Shown here piece by piece: positions 48,001 through 61,294 of a DNA stretch of 64,000 nucleotides; within the stretch, counting starts at the first letter, position 1; each line of letters starts with the position of its first letter. Both the position numbers and the translations under genes were made by a program. Location: assembly GCF_019649055.1 (NCBI RefSeq), contig NW_026570360.1, positions 245,211-309,210 on the forward strand, written 5' to 3'. Below the pieces are notes generated by a model. It was given only the letters and a program-made list of their open reading frames with translations. It was not told where the DNA came from and did not search any database. This DNA comes from Paramacrobiotus metropolitanus. Lineage: Eukaryota; Tardigrada; Eutardigrada; Parachela; Macrobiotidae.

Positions 48001-50417
48001 TTTCGCAGTTATCGATATTCATGGCGCATTCATCGATATCTTCAAATAGAACCCAAACAAATTAGTAGTACTCAAAAAACTAAAATGGTACAGGGTAAAC
48101 TGACAGAAAGGTGTCGTGTTTCAGTCGACCAAAAGACGATTATTTGTAGATTAGTCCAACAAATTTTAAGCGGCACTGCTAGCCGGCTGACCCAGGCATA
48201 AGAATACTCAACCCTGCACGATTATGCCATCGGTATAAATAAATGTATTCTGGTTATGTACTACATATTTCCTGAATACAATAAACAATATAAACTGACG
48301 CTCTCGCAAAATCTGTTATGCGAAATTATGTATTATAATTATTATGTGGCCTGTGCATAAATCAAGTAGATTGGTGGAAACTGTCTCTGCAACAAAGACG
48401 AGATTGTCTCACCTTCACACCGTCCAGCACGTGTATTCATCTGATAGCCTTGTGGACATTGCCCGTGCGGCACACTTCCGGTGTCCGTTAAGGGCGCCTC
48501 GCATTTGAAACTGCCGACGGTATTGACACACTTCTGTCCCGGCTGGCAGTTGTGCAGGCCACGGTTGCACTCGTTAATGTCCAAGCACTGACCAATGCCG
48601 GGATGGTAACTGTAGCCCGGCAAACAGCGGCCGCCTGTCGGGCTTTCCGTTACGGGATCCATTTTTAAACAGGGTGGACCCGTGCCGTCGGGATCATCGG
48701 GGCATGGTGTTGTGACTACGATGATCTCCATTACAATTTTGTATTCTTTTCACCTGCGTTTAAATTTCAAAATGCAGCCGATCCTAAATAGGCTATCAGA
48801 ACCTCTTTTAAAACTGCCCTTTCAATTTCTACTATGCATTTCCCGTAGCCGATTTTTCTTTTTGTCCTTGTCGTTAATTTAATATAATGCTTTGCATCAG
48901 CCATGTATGTCTTGCAGTTTTTTAGCAGACTACGGAATTTCAGTCCTAGTATCTAAAAATTAAAATGTTTTCCTTTTCAGCTGACAGAATGCATTTCAAT
49001 GCACGCGGTCTTCGACTCGGATGACAAGGTTTTCTTTTCACCATGAAGTGTCTTCGAAATTAATAATACGCAGAAAAACCACAGTGTACAATATTCATTT
49101 ATTTAAGCCGCATGACACAACAGGTTTCTGCGGTCATCGAGAATTTTTTCATTCATGGCAGTGATTGCGCAACATGCTCGGAACATAACACCCTACTCCA
49201 GAGGACGTAATTAGCGCAATGCCGAAAACTGCTCATTCAGCTAATGGTTAGCTGTTTTCTATCATTTTCAAATATCCCTTTATTGAATGCGATCCTACCA
49301 CATACCTTGCGCCAGCGTTTGATCACGTGGTCGAGAGGACGCCGTGCTCTGGCGCGTCCGAATGGAATCAGGACGTGCGGTACCCTCTGTCCGGTTGAAA
49401 TGACCTTGGCGTTGTTTAGACCAGTTGCAGCATTCTGTATACAGTTTATTACACTGGGCAATTTGGAATGTTGCCGAATCACACTGTTTTCCATAACCCG
49501 CACTTCCCGCTAGCAGACCCAGCTGACAGCAGTCGCAGCATTGCTGATCAGCGCCAACAAAAAAATTTACAATGCTTTTCCTATGCACCAAGAACTTTCT
49601 AATTATAAAACTAATTATGTTATAAGTACATACAAGACGATGTGTGAAAAAAAACTGTATGCCGTATTTATATAAACAAAATACGTACTTATTAACTCGT
49701 AGTAAGTATTAACTCACAGGACTGCTCCTATTTCACTATGGCAGTCTTGATTTTCTTGAGCTGCTGTTTTTCCATTTTCACATTGCCCGACTTCGATTTC
49801 TTCTCGACAGCATACACCTATTGTAAATTGCAAATAAACAGAGTGACAGAGTCGATCAAAGCGGTGTATATAAAAATAGTATCAAATGCATGCTTCAGAC
49901 GGTACGTAATAATGACGATACAAATCTGAAGTGTTGAATTGATAATTACTGTTTCCACACTTCACAGGTGACAGTGCAGTATTGACAACTGCCACAATTT
50001 TTGTCACGTTAATCTTTTCTTTGAAACAATCTACCGAATACATACATCAGTTCAAACTGCTTGGAAAATTCAAAATTGTCGTACGAATCTTTTATGCAGC
50101 TGTAAACATCACATACCCAAAGCGACAGTGCACCAATACTGGTCTTGCCGCTGAACACCGGAAACTGGTGTGGGATATTCGTCACAATTATTATCCCCAT
50201 TTCGTCCGTAATTTTTCCCAAGAGTGCAACAATGTGAGAAAATCCTATCCAGCTCCGATGTAACTGGAACGATAATATGGCAACTTCATACATACATAGT
50301 AGTAATTTATACAAAACGAATACTCCACACATAGCAGATAACCATTTTACCAGTGCATATTCCAGCGAAAAGGATCAGAGAGATTAAGTGCAGTTTCACG
50401 GAAGCACGGTGATCCAT
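45080..50417 (-). CDS. FBLN1: Fibulin-1-like extracellular matrix protein
   Basis: This is a secreted matrix glycoprotein. Exon 1 (50417-50351) encodes a signal peptide ([14 protein letters not shown]). Anaphylatoxin-like exons follow at 50263-50117 ([11 protein letters not shown]), about 49905-49730 ([13 protein letters not shown]) and 49543-49306 ([15 protein letters not shown]), matching the three anaphylatoxin modules of fibulin-1. About nine EGF modules follow between 48720 and 46080, many with the calcium-binding D-I/V-D/N-E-C start (DINEC, DIDEC, DVNEC, DVDEC). The C-terminal fibulin module is in exons ending at 45617 and in 45238-45080 ([15 protein letters not shown]). Some exon joints, especially around the third anaphylatoxin and 48720, were not resolved in phase. 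Tandem short repeats lie in the intron near 46960-47045. Confidence 0.85.
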
Positions 50418-51685
50418 TTTGTTTTTGTTAATCGGTCGACATAGATTTGCATATGAAATTTCGATGGCAAAACCAATCGGACGATCAGTGATATATAACG
50501 ACGGATGACGTAAACCGCATCCTGCTTATGTGAATGCGGTTCCAAAAATCAAATCGGGAACCACCCGTGCATTACGGTTCCTTAATACTACAGTTGCATT
50601 CGTGTGTTTCGAATAGTAAGGGCATGACATGGTCATTAAGGCTTATCATATAAATCAGTTTGCCAGCCATTTTTAATCTTCTTCGCATAGTGACACCACG
50701 CACGCTATTAAAAGGTAAATAGCAAGTGGCATCTGATCGCGACTCTAGTGCAAGCAGTTCGGTAGTAATTAATCTACCGAATTTCTCGCGTGAGAAATCT
50801 GATTTCGGCCATCAAGATTGATAATGAATGGTCGCTCCGCAGATGTGGCCGTTAAATTTAAAATTTAATCCAGTTGACTCGTTAGTCGTCACATTATACA
50901 TCAATTATGCACATGATGTCTTCAAAGTACATTGCCGAATGTAATTTACGAATAATTTAAGGTACTTAGGCTTCTGAAGATGTACCCGGTATCTGTTCAC
51001 CAACTTCAATACTTTTGTGCTACTACTTGCGCAATGATTACGGCTAACGGAACATTTATGCCAAAATTTATTCACACTCTTTGGCAGAAGTGATTTTTCC
51101 GGCGCGAAAAAATATAAGCTCTACAAAACTTTCAGAATATGTATCGCAATTAAAACACTCTGGCAACAATCTGGTATATCAAAGTAAAAATCAACAAATC
51201 CTTCCTCGCACAGACAATCTGTACCACGTACAGATGCAGCCATTATCGTACAAGCAATCAATACAAATAATGTTCAAATTAAAAGAAAAAAAACTGAAAA
51301 GAAATGCTCAATTGTAAATTACAAGAAAACCCAGCACGCAAAACCACAAATCAGCCGCGAAATTCAAGAAACCGGGTTCTTTGTGGGCCTATAAATCTTG
51401 ACACACAGAACACTTCAATCCAGTGAATGAAAAGAATAAAAAGTTAAAGCAATATTCCCGTTACATATGCCCAAACAAAACAGAGAGTGTCGGACTAGCG
51501 GGTGGAATGCCAACCAGCGTATCAAAACAAAGAAGAAACGTAAAATCTTTTTTACCTAAATTCCCCATTTCCTGAATCTTTTTCCCCATCGGCAACCAAT
51601 CGACTAGCACCAATCAGAATACGCACACTCACAAATCACGACGATATAAATATATCCATTTGGATATAATACTTCGGGTACGTGT
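50418..51685. other. Intergenic between fibulin-1 and MITF/TFE genes
   Basis: No gene is seen. It includes the fibulin-1 promoter and the 3' flank of the MITF/TFE gene. Confidence 0.45.
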
Positions 51686-54600
51686 TTACGTGAGAAAATC
51701 CATATCCAAATGCTGTGCTTCTGACATATTAAAATTCTCGAAAGGATTGGTCAGTGACGAGACCATCGGGTCCATTTCCGTGGTATCCATCATGTTGGCT
51801 AGTTCCGTTACACTGAAGTTAACTCCCACAAACTCCTCCGGCAACGACATACTCATGTATTGAGGAAAGACTTGGGGGATGGGAGATTGGGCGGGCTCCT
51901 GCTTAATCTGCACATACTGGTTTTGGGACGGAAAATGGTGTGCTGCTGCATTAGGGGTCGCTTGCGGCTGCTGATGAGTGGGTGTACCGGGGTACGAGTC
52001 AGGCTGAGGGGAACCTTTGCCGGTAATGAGAGCACTCAGGTGGGGCGCCAAACTGGCCATACCAGTCATATCCACGCTGTTCAGTGGTAACTGAATACCA
52101 TGCGCCTCAATCAGTCTTTCCAGTTCCTTCAAAATAAACCTCATTGCAATATTCAAGCCTTTTTAATAAATGCTACAATTACGTCAACCCACATTAATTT
52201 CACTGACACACACTATAATACACAAAGTAACTTAACGAATTCGAACTTAGCAAATCGGTTACAGTATCCACTCTTGTTAAAAGGTTATTAAACTGCCTAT
52301 TGCGAAAGGATAACATAATCATGGGAAAACACCTTGGTCGAGAATTTGAAGGCTAATCCAAATATCAAACAACAACCTATTATCTATAACTGAATGTAAC
52401 CCTATACGAACTAAACGGCTGACAAATGGAAAAACTGTTTAACAAGGCAACAGTGACAAACTTTTGACGTCAGAAGAGAGAAATTCAAAACCTGGCACAA
52501 GACAAACGATAACCAGAAAGAAGGCATGCATGCTTGCCAAACGATAAAACAGTCATCTCTCCACGATTTATTCGTAAATTAATGTGCTCCTGCGGAAAAT
52601 CGCTCAACAGGAAACTCCCCTTTCAATGGTGCGCACGCCTCATCGTGAAACTTTGAACTCATTAAATCAGTCAAGAAGCTCTGAAACAATGCCTCATCAG
52701 GAAATCCTCACATCTCTGTTTAATGCAGCAGCTTACATGATTTGATTTGATATCCTTAAGTGTATCGGCTGAGCTTGCTACAATGTGCGATGCTTATTTC
52801 GAATTTCCAAGAGGCTGAAAACAAGAAACTGCTCCACAGGTAGACTTCCATGAAATCGACGGTGACTTTTTGCACATAAATTCCCCCAAGCTACTACCCT
52901 AGTATATTGAGTGAACACCATAAGATGTTCCATCATAAGCTACATCTGAAGGGTGTATCTTACTCGCCCAAATCTCTTTACTATTACAGATGTTGCTCAA
53001 AATCTGTCACTTCACACTAAACAGTTTACACGACCTGGCAAGCCAATCCCATAAAAAAATAATCAAGGAATCGCCTAATTAACAATTAATTTAGTTTTTA
53101 AAAGCCGAAAAGATGGCGAAAAGAGTCTCAATACTGCACACACGAATATACCTAACAACGTTCTAGTTAGGCTGGCTTACTTGAACTTTCATAGCTAACT
53201 TCCGGTTCTGCAGTTCATATGCTTTTTGGCGTTCCTCTACAACTTTTAAGCGATCTCGATCTTTTTTTAGTTCCTTCAGGTAATCCACGGTGGCCTTCAG
53301 GGTGGAACCCTTGCTCCTAGGGAAATCACTGTCAAAAAGAGAGCCATCGCCTGGCTCGCAAGTTTGGACACCGAATCATGCACGCAGACAAATATCACCA
53401 CACGATCACTGCACGCATTAATGCACTTACGGGTCACTAGAATGTGGCAACATGGTCCTGAGCTCCTTGATCAAATTGTTAATGTTATCCCTTCGTTTCC
53501 GCTCAACTACACAAAATTAGGAATTAATTTTTATTGATATTTGTTCTTCATTTAACCGGTAAGTTCCATCCAACAGCATACTAAAATCGATTCCAAACAT
53601 CTAACATGCACTGTAGTAATGTAAAGAAGAAACTACTAAATGTAAATCATTACTTACTGATATTGTGGTTGTCTTTCTTCTGGCGGTCTTTGTTAATAGT
53701 TTTCATATCATCTTCCGTTAACGGTTCACTTTTGACTGAAGCCGTCAGCAGATTAGCCGGGCACGACGAGGAGACGGTAGGCATTAATTTACCAGTAACA
53801 GGATCCAACATGCGCAGATAATCCGTGTTTCCGGTCAACTGGATATCACACACACGGTGAAATAATCAGGTAACAAAAATTTATAAACGCTATTACATCA
53901 TCCATGATTACGCTTACAAAAATAATACCTTTGTATATCAAATTAGCAAATCAAAGCCCAACGGTCTCATGTTCACATTAGCAGAAACTAAATTACAGAT
54001 TCAAATGCCGGTTCGGAATGTCAAGTTATCAATAATAATTATGCGCATAAAAATAGCAATAAGCGAAAGTTAGGAAGTATCTTTTCATACAATGCAAACA
54101 ACATAGATTGCCTACGAATCTGTAAATGATTATCATTTACTACTTCATTCGAAAAAAACTTTTCAAAAACAAGATAAACTTGATGATTGTTAAAGAGAGC
54201 AAGCATAAAACCTACATTTTTACACCGGCTGCATAAATACTGCGGTAGATGGAGGTCGTACAGCAGAAACTAAAACCTTCATTAGAACTCTTAAGTAGTG
54301 CCTGGTTTACTGATGTTTTTATTCGTAGGATATTCCGGAATCTGGGTTTTTAATTTCTTACATTTGCCGGTAACGGTGATGTTGACTTCATAGCCTTAGC
54401 CAGTTGCTCTTTAGGTGTCAGGGAGCGAGTGCTGTTGCGTGACGGTTTGCCACCGGACTTTGCTTCGAGCTCCATGATATCCTCAATAAGTTCGTCCATC
54501 TGCAACAGTTTATCAGTTTAATCATGAGGGAGCGATAAAGCTCCGCTCGTGCACCGTCCAACATTTTTCAGATAACGCTGTTCCAGTATACTCAATATCA

Positions 54601-57600
54601 GTGGATTATTCAAAACGAACATGCAAAGCGACACGCCTACGAAGGTTCCCTTTTCCCGCATTGTTTTCTGCAGAATTAATTGCTACCTGCTGTGAATCTG
54701 CAACATTCCCGAAATTCGCCCACAAACACCTATCGTCCGAATTGCGAACCCCCAGCGGCAATATTCGTTTTTTCATTCTTTATGTGTTCGTGTATAAAAA
54801 ACATCCGGCTACATCCGGTTACACCAATATTAATCAATCATCACTTACGGTTTTGGTATTAGCACCCTTGGCCACCCGCCGGCGGGCAGTGAATCTCCTC
54901 GGTCTCTTTCTCAGGACCATTTTTAACAAGCAAGATGATTACGCAATATAAATCCCAATAAATCCCAACCAAAATCAATTTGCTACAATCCTAACAGATG
55001 AAGAACTGAAACATGCACAAATGCTGGTGCACAAATGTCTCCGTGCTGCTCCGACAAGTTCAACAAGAGAGAAGCATAACCAACATAATAAACCAAGGCA
55101 AGCGTTTCGATACAGTACTTAAGCAGCGCATTAAAATCAAAAGATGGTTGAATATAAAATTATGCACCAACCAAATGACCGAGCACTTTAACAGACACCT
55201 TCAACTTCTAGATCGACCCCGTTCTCTTTCACTCTCTATCTATAATTGCCGACCATAAATTGTCGATTAAACAACGACGGAAATATGCAACGTGAAAATC
55301 ATGACAGGCCACGGAATATAATAGCCGGCTGCCAAGAATTCCCGTACTTCACACTACCGGGGTCTGCAAATGACGGTTCCACGGCAGTGGTGCGTATATA
55401 CCGCTGAACACACCAGAAACCACTTTCACTCACGACCAGCTGTCTAATAATCGGCCAAACAAAAGTTTCAATACAATAGACCGCGCAACGATTACAATAT
55501 AAAAACGCTATCAGTACGCCACATTCGTACAGCTCCACAGCCTAAAGCAAATACAATTTCTCCACAGCATGTTGCAAGATCAATGTTTTTCTAACCAAGC
55601 AGTTTCTCTGGCGTCTTCTCCCATTTGCAAAAAATTCTGCTACTCTTCAAGAAAACACAGTGAATATTTACGCGGATGAATGTACGCCCTACGACTAGAG
55701 AAATGGTTTTATGCTGAAACATAAATCAAAGCGCCGTTGAAAACAGCAGAGTTGGCTGTTTTTATGTTTGGCCGCAAATGTTCCACACACAGTCAAATTC
55801 ACGGCGCCCAACGTTGCCACACCGGTATTCTTTAGTGGAGATAATTGAATACGTAATGAGAGCTATTACCAGTCGTGGAAAATTCATACACGAAAGGTGT
55901 ATAAAAGGCCTTTTGCTTTACGTCTAACCAGCGTTGCAAAGTTCCTAAAAAACACCGGCTTTATCTGCGAACCGGAACTAACCTAACTGCTCAATATGCT
56001 GCACTTCACCGTGCGTGCGCCGGAACAAAGAGTTACTGCACTAAAGGGAATCGGAATTGTTCTATCCAAAAACAAATACCAGTTTTTTAATTGCGGTAGC
56101 AGCTTGCTCCTACAGAAACACAGTTGTTTTATGGTTACTATATTAACGCTCTCACTGAATATACATGCATAGTTCAAAACTTCAATGCTTCCATGCACAC
56201 ATCCAGAATCCACCATTACCAATTATTATTAAACTGGTAACTAACTGTCCACAGCGCTACAAAAGATGATGCCCAGAAAGAAACAAGCAGAAGCTCTTTT
56301 ATACCGTGGCGGAAGCATCTTCTGAAAGTATACAGCCGCGGATAAAAAATTTTCAATGCAGCCTCAAGTAACTTCGAGGTAACCAAAAACATTTTCAGTC
56401 TAAGTTCTGCAAGGCTACGCCACTTAAACATTGATTTTAAGTTTTTAACAATGCCTACGCAAATTTAACCAAATCTCTGCAAGGGTGCTGGTGAACTTGA
56501 TAAATTATTACCACGTTTGAACTGTGGCTCCGCAGATACCGAAGGAGGCAAAACACCAGGTTCTAAGTCAAAACACGTCATCGAATGTAGCCATTGGTAC
56601 GGTTCGTGTCAGTAGACAGTCAAGAAATAATGTTATCATTTCCAACCGATAATTTATATCGGACAGGTTGACAATACGAGCAACACATGCCGTGCACACA
56701 ATACCATTTCACCGGTATCTACACAGTTTAAAATAGGACATCTTCGCAAAACTTTTGCAAATATTTAGCGGTCAAGAACACACACTAAATTGTCACTGCA
56801 TCTTAAAACGAACTGCACCTTGAAACCACTCTCAGTTCTGAGTTCCCGTTTATAATCAAAACCAGATGAGAATTTGTCACCAGCAAAACTGCACGCGCCG
56901 CCCAGCCAATAATGCATCCTCCAAGCTAACGAGTGTTCAGATTGCCATTATTGTTCCAGAATGCAAGCTTTGGCTAATTTAAAATTAGTAATACCACTCA
57001 AGGCCATCGGTTATCTGCTATCCTAACCGGAAAACAAAAGGTGTCTTGCTTACCTCAGAAACATCTGTAATAGCCGGCGAATGCGGCGTCCCCACAGACC
57101 GTGGCGTCATGGGACTGTCAGGCGTAAGAGGACTGGCGGTATTATTCAACGAATGCTGCCGTAGAGTACCCATGGACAACTGATTGGGCAGTGAATTTCC
57201 TAGTGTCAGAGGACTAGCCCGTCCCATAGAATTAGATACATAGGTTTTCAGTTGCTTGGGCTTATCATCGCCGAAGAACCGGTTAGGGTGCTCCAGCCGA
57301 CTTTGTAGACTCATGCTGTAATGCTGTTGGAATTCCGACGAAGAGGGCACGGTTGAGGACATTGACAAGGAGGGGCTGTTGTTGGGATTCCGCAGGAGGG
57401 GCGAACCCCGGTGTTGAGCAGGAGAATAAGGGTGACCACCGACCATACCATCGGAGCTGGATAAACTGCCGGTGGACGAAGAGTATGGCACACCATTTCC
57501 CTTCCGGTCATCGTCACGTTGAGCTAAAAATGTTAACAAACAACCAGGTTAAACTAAAGTAAGTACAAAATCGCAGTTATAACAGTTTTTAGTATCTCGG

Positions 57601-59587
57601 ATACCGAGATACGATACAACATTCACTATTCCGCTACACACCTATCAATTGCGAATTAAAAGTGGGGTACGCAAAGTGAGGTACTCACTGAAGTACCGAG
57701 AGTCTCACGCGGTGAAAGGTGAAGCCTGTCCGGATAGTAAAAAACAAAGACTACCGCTTTTTTCAAAAAGTATAAAATTTTATTCCAAAAGTTGACCAAA
57801 AGAGTCAGTCTATTCACAATTTCACAGCTCAGCTCTACTGCAGTAAACTGTCCTCAGGGATTTAGTACTAATACTGCGCTCGCAGCTGGTGTGCACCATT
57901 AGCTGCATTCTTTCAGCTTAAATAACATCTTCGTTTAATTTATCGTTAAAACCGTTAACATAGAAGTATTATTTTTTGAATACAGCAAAAAAGTAGAAGA
58001 TACTGGCATAAGAAACCATTTATTCGAATGGCTGTTTACAATCAAAGAATTATTCCAGGCTTTATAAATAATGCCACCCGGTGTGACAGCAGGATATGCT
58101 TATCCTGTAATCAAAGGAAATCAATGGATACGCGAGAGACATATTTTTGAAATAGAAGGCACACGTTGTGCGTCACTGCCACTTGAGTCGTTCCTAGCGA
58201 CCGGTATACCGTACAGATGATCATTAGCACATCCTGCACTCAGATTTCAGGGAATTGAGAGAAGGGTTTCCATTCTCATGCAAGGAGATTACGTGAGAGA
58301 ATCACCAAGGCCGACCAGCGCGTTCTCAGAACGGTTTCACACACTCACACTGGAATCTATCTCCAGGTCCCTGTTTTATTAATCCTATCATTCTCTCTTG
58401 CGGCTAGAGATTTGCACACAAGGATTCACATATTACCCAACGCATACAGGAAAAAAGCCCCGCTATGCAGTACTTATTTAAATCTAGCCCCGTGTATCTT
58501 AAGACGTGCGTTGTTGAAATCGCTCAGTTCAGTTCCATAATTCCATTTTACAGAGCCAATAGCGCCATTGTACACGCAACTCCCATTTCCCATACGGGAT
58601 CCGTATTAACCAGCTTATATAATATACAGTTAAATTTAAAATACAAATGAAGCAGAGCGTGGTCGACGCTAAATGACAAACATAATGGCTATATTCTGCA
58701 AATTAATAACCCATAATTTTTGAAAGAAATCTCCCTAATCCAGTAATAAACATGCTTGCTACTGTAGGTCAGTTTATGAAAATAAGTACAAAATGCAATA
58801 TTACTGCATCATGCAGTCAGAGATAACAAGAATTTCAAGAAAAGACTATTTATCTTCCAATAGTTTAATTCAGCGGCGTTTTTCTATGGTGCTGGCAATT
58901 ATGTTATCATAGTCCTCAAGGGCAACCAAACTTCAATTTTTAACCGTCCACAACCTGAAAAGCAGTCTTCAAAAGGTAATAAAGAGCTACAATCGATAAC
59001 CCAATTTTACAAAATGCAATCTACTAAATGGTCACTCCCGAAAAATTCAGGAACTAGAGCACAAATTACACACGTTGGCCTTATTTTACAACAGAATGGA
59101 CAACGATTTGTTGGTAGAACAAAGCCTTTTCCGTCGCTCCTTTACCACTCGAACATTACGTAACTAACATCAAGACATGCCTTGACGTTGTCACTGTAAA
59201 ATGCAACAAGCACCAATATGGAGGAATTCAAAGATGTTTGTTTGTACGCTTACTGAAAAAAAACCTTCGATACCTTGTCGCAGAACGAAACAAGACTATA
59301 AAAAATGTGTTAAAAATTACCAAAAACATTTGAAAACAAGTATTACATCTGCGGCAGTAGACTGGGTGAAACGTTCCACGCTTTTTAAACGCAACTGTGA
59401 TTTTATGAAAACTTCAAACGATCCAAACATAAAATGATGAAGCCTAAAGGAAAGCGAACTCACACCAGCATCATGCAGTGAAAAATCTCCAGAGTCCCAG
59501 ATTCAAAACCAATCACCATAAGAATAGTGTTACGATCTTACCTTGCTCTCTCTGGAGCTGAAGTTTGAGGTTAGTCCGTGAAGACAT
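51686..59587 (-). CDS. MITF: MITF/TFE-family bHLH-leucine zipper factor
   Basis: Seven in-phase exons (59587-59542, 57523-57054, 54499-54362, 53838-53658, 53506-53431, 53316-53181, 52126-51686) give 495 residues. Exon 1 encodes SSRTNLKLQLQREQ, matching the N-terminal segment by which TFEB/MITF bind Rag GTPases for lysosomal nutrient sensing. Exon 2 is Ser/Pro-rich with SPMTP-type sites. Exon 3 has the acidic activation motif MDELIEDIMELE. Exon 4 has SSSCPANL, equivalent to the mTORC1/14-3-3 site, then DRQKKDNHN. Exons 5-6 carry the basic region ERKRRDNINNLIKEL, the second helix (GSTLKATVDYLKEL) and the zipper. The last exon has an IKQEP sumoylation-type motif. The family controls lysosome biogenesis and cell fate. 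Whether it is MITF, TFEB or the single invertebrate ancestor cannot be told. Confidence 0.93.
54500..57053. other. Large intron of the MITF/TFE gene
   Basis: At 2.55 kb this is the longest intron in the gene. No nested gene is recognised. The next exon (54499) begins exactly with ATG, so an internal promoter giving a short isoform without the Rag-binding part is possible. Confidence 0.5.
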
Positions 59588-60093
59588 GGTACGGTAACAT
59601 GAGCAAAATCCACGGAAATGTAAGCAAATAATGGTTGATCAGATGTGACCTGAAAAGACACAACAGTCACCAGTCAGATCTTCATGCTGCCATACTTTGG
59701 TTCAAAGACCCCACAACAACCTACATACGGCGATAGTTTGGAATCTATCCGTAAATAAATCCAAAAAGGAACACAGTCAACACACCACAGCAGCAATAAA
59801 AACCGTACTAAAAGCGCCTGTTAATTCATTACATGTTTTGTGGAAATGGACTATCGTACCCGAACAAATCAGAATTAACGATCAGCTGTGAGGCTGTGAG
59901 CCAAGTTGTGAACAAGGAATGTTTGGCTGCGGTGATGCCTTGCCTGTACTACTTCTGTACATCACTACATCTTCAGTTCAAAACACTGCCATACGAGTAA
60001 TGGAATCAGATTATAATAATTACTATTATTATAATTATAAGTGCTCCTACAATGCTCTGAATATTTTTATTTTCGTAAATCAAATCATTGCCC

Positions 60094-60309
60094 AAATTAT
60101 TAATTTTGATTGCAAATAGTAATTATCAAGGTGCCTTAAGTTCTGTCATATTGTAAATCGTAAATTGTAATGTAATGATCTATCGTTTGGATTTCTCTCT
60201 CAAATTATTAGTTTTGATTGCAATAGTAATTATCAAGGTGCCTTAAGTTCTGTCATATTGTAAATCCGTAAATTGTACTGTAATGATCTATCGTTTGGGT
60301 TTCTCTCTC
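60094..60309. repeat. Tandem duplication of a 108-bp unit
   Basis: Bases 60094-60201 (AAATTATTAATTTTGATTGC to TTTCTCTCTC) are repeated directly at 60202-60309 with a handful of substitutions and compensating one-base indels. Confidence 0.95.
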
Positions 60310-61076
60310 AGGGGTTTATGGACCCGAAAGCGACTGTATAAAGGCCGAATTACGCAGTAGAATTGTAAATAGTATTATAGTTTGATTACAATTTTTCAAG
60401 GTTATTTACTATTCAATACAATATTGCAAAAAATATTTCATACATGGCAGCCCTGGCTGGCCAAAGGTGTCGCACTCATTGCACAAACATGCGCAGAATT
60501 CAGACTTCTCAAAATGATGCCGGTGCTGACGCAACAATCTTGGAGATTGCAGTACTGTGCGTCGTTGAGGACAGTACCAAAGTTTAACACGTTAAACCTT
60601 TAATTAACACTTACAATTAAGTCTATCAACTTGCTTAATAGTGTAAATTAATTATTGTAATTATCGTAAAATACAAAAAATTTTATAAAGGAAGATATGT
60701 AAAAGTAAGGCCTTTAAGGTCATTGCACATATTGTGTTTTTACTGAAAAAGGAAAAAGTATGCACCAGCCGGATTTCTTTATCACTAACTTTAACCAGGA
60801 GTGCTATAGACTTATACAATACAAGCTATGGCGATCCAGAAAATACTAGCACTTAAATACTTCCGGTACTTCAACTATCTATTAATTTTGAAATGGTTCT
60901 AACTAGTAAGGTTTACAATGTTCGTGTACAACTTGCTACGTACTGCACTGTAGAAATATTTATTATAAAGCATGCGCAATGCGTACCGTAATCAGCAATG
61001 CACGATTACTGTTAACTGTATCAGGGCCGCGCTCTAAAATGTAATACTTACAAATTACAATTCACAAAAGGACTGA

Positions 61077-61102
61077 ATGAACATTCCAGAAGGAATGTTC
61101 AT
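61077..61102. repeat. 11-bp inverted repeat
   Basis: ATGAACATTCC and GGAATGTTCAT are separated by four bases. Confidence 0.85.
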
Positions 61103-61225
61103 CCGGGCCTTTTGCACTTCCAGAGGGCGGTCAAATTTGTACACAGTAAAAAGTGCACATACTGCCTACTGTTCAAAATGTTCAATAAGCGAAGTATGTA
61201 GTTACGGAAAAATCGCCTTAAATCG

Positions 61226-61294
61226 GTACGCGTATTTAGCGTACTCGTGTTGAACAAATAATTTGTTCAACACGAGTACGCTAAATACACGTAC
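61226..61294. repeat. 34-bp inverted repeat with 1-base spacer
   Basis: Bases 61226-61259 and 61261-61294 are reverse complements with a single mismatch, forming a nearly perfect hairpin around AACAAATAATTTGTT. Confidence 0.95.
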
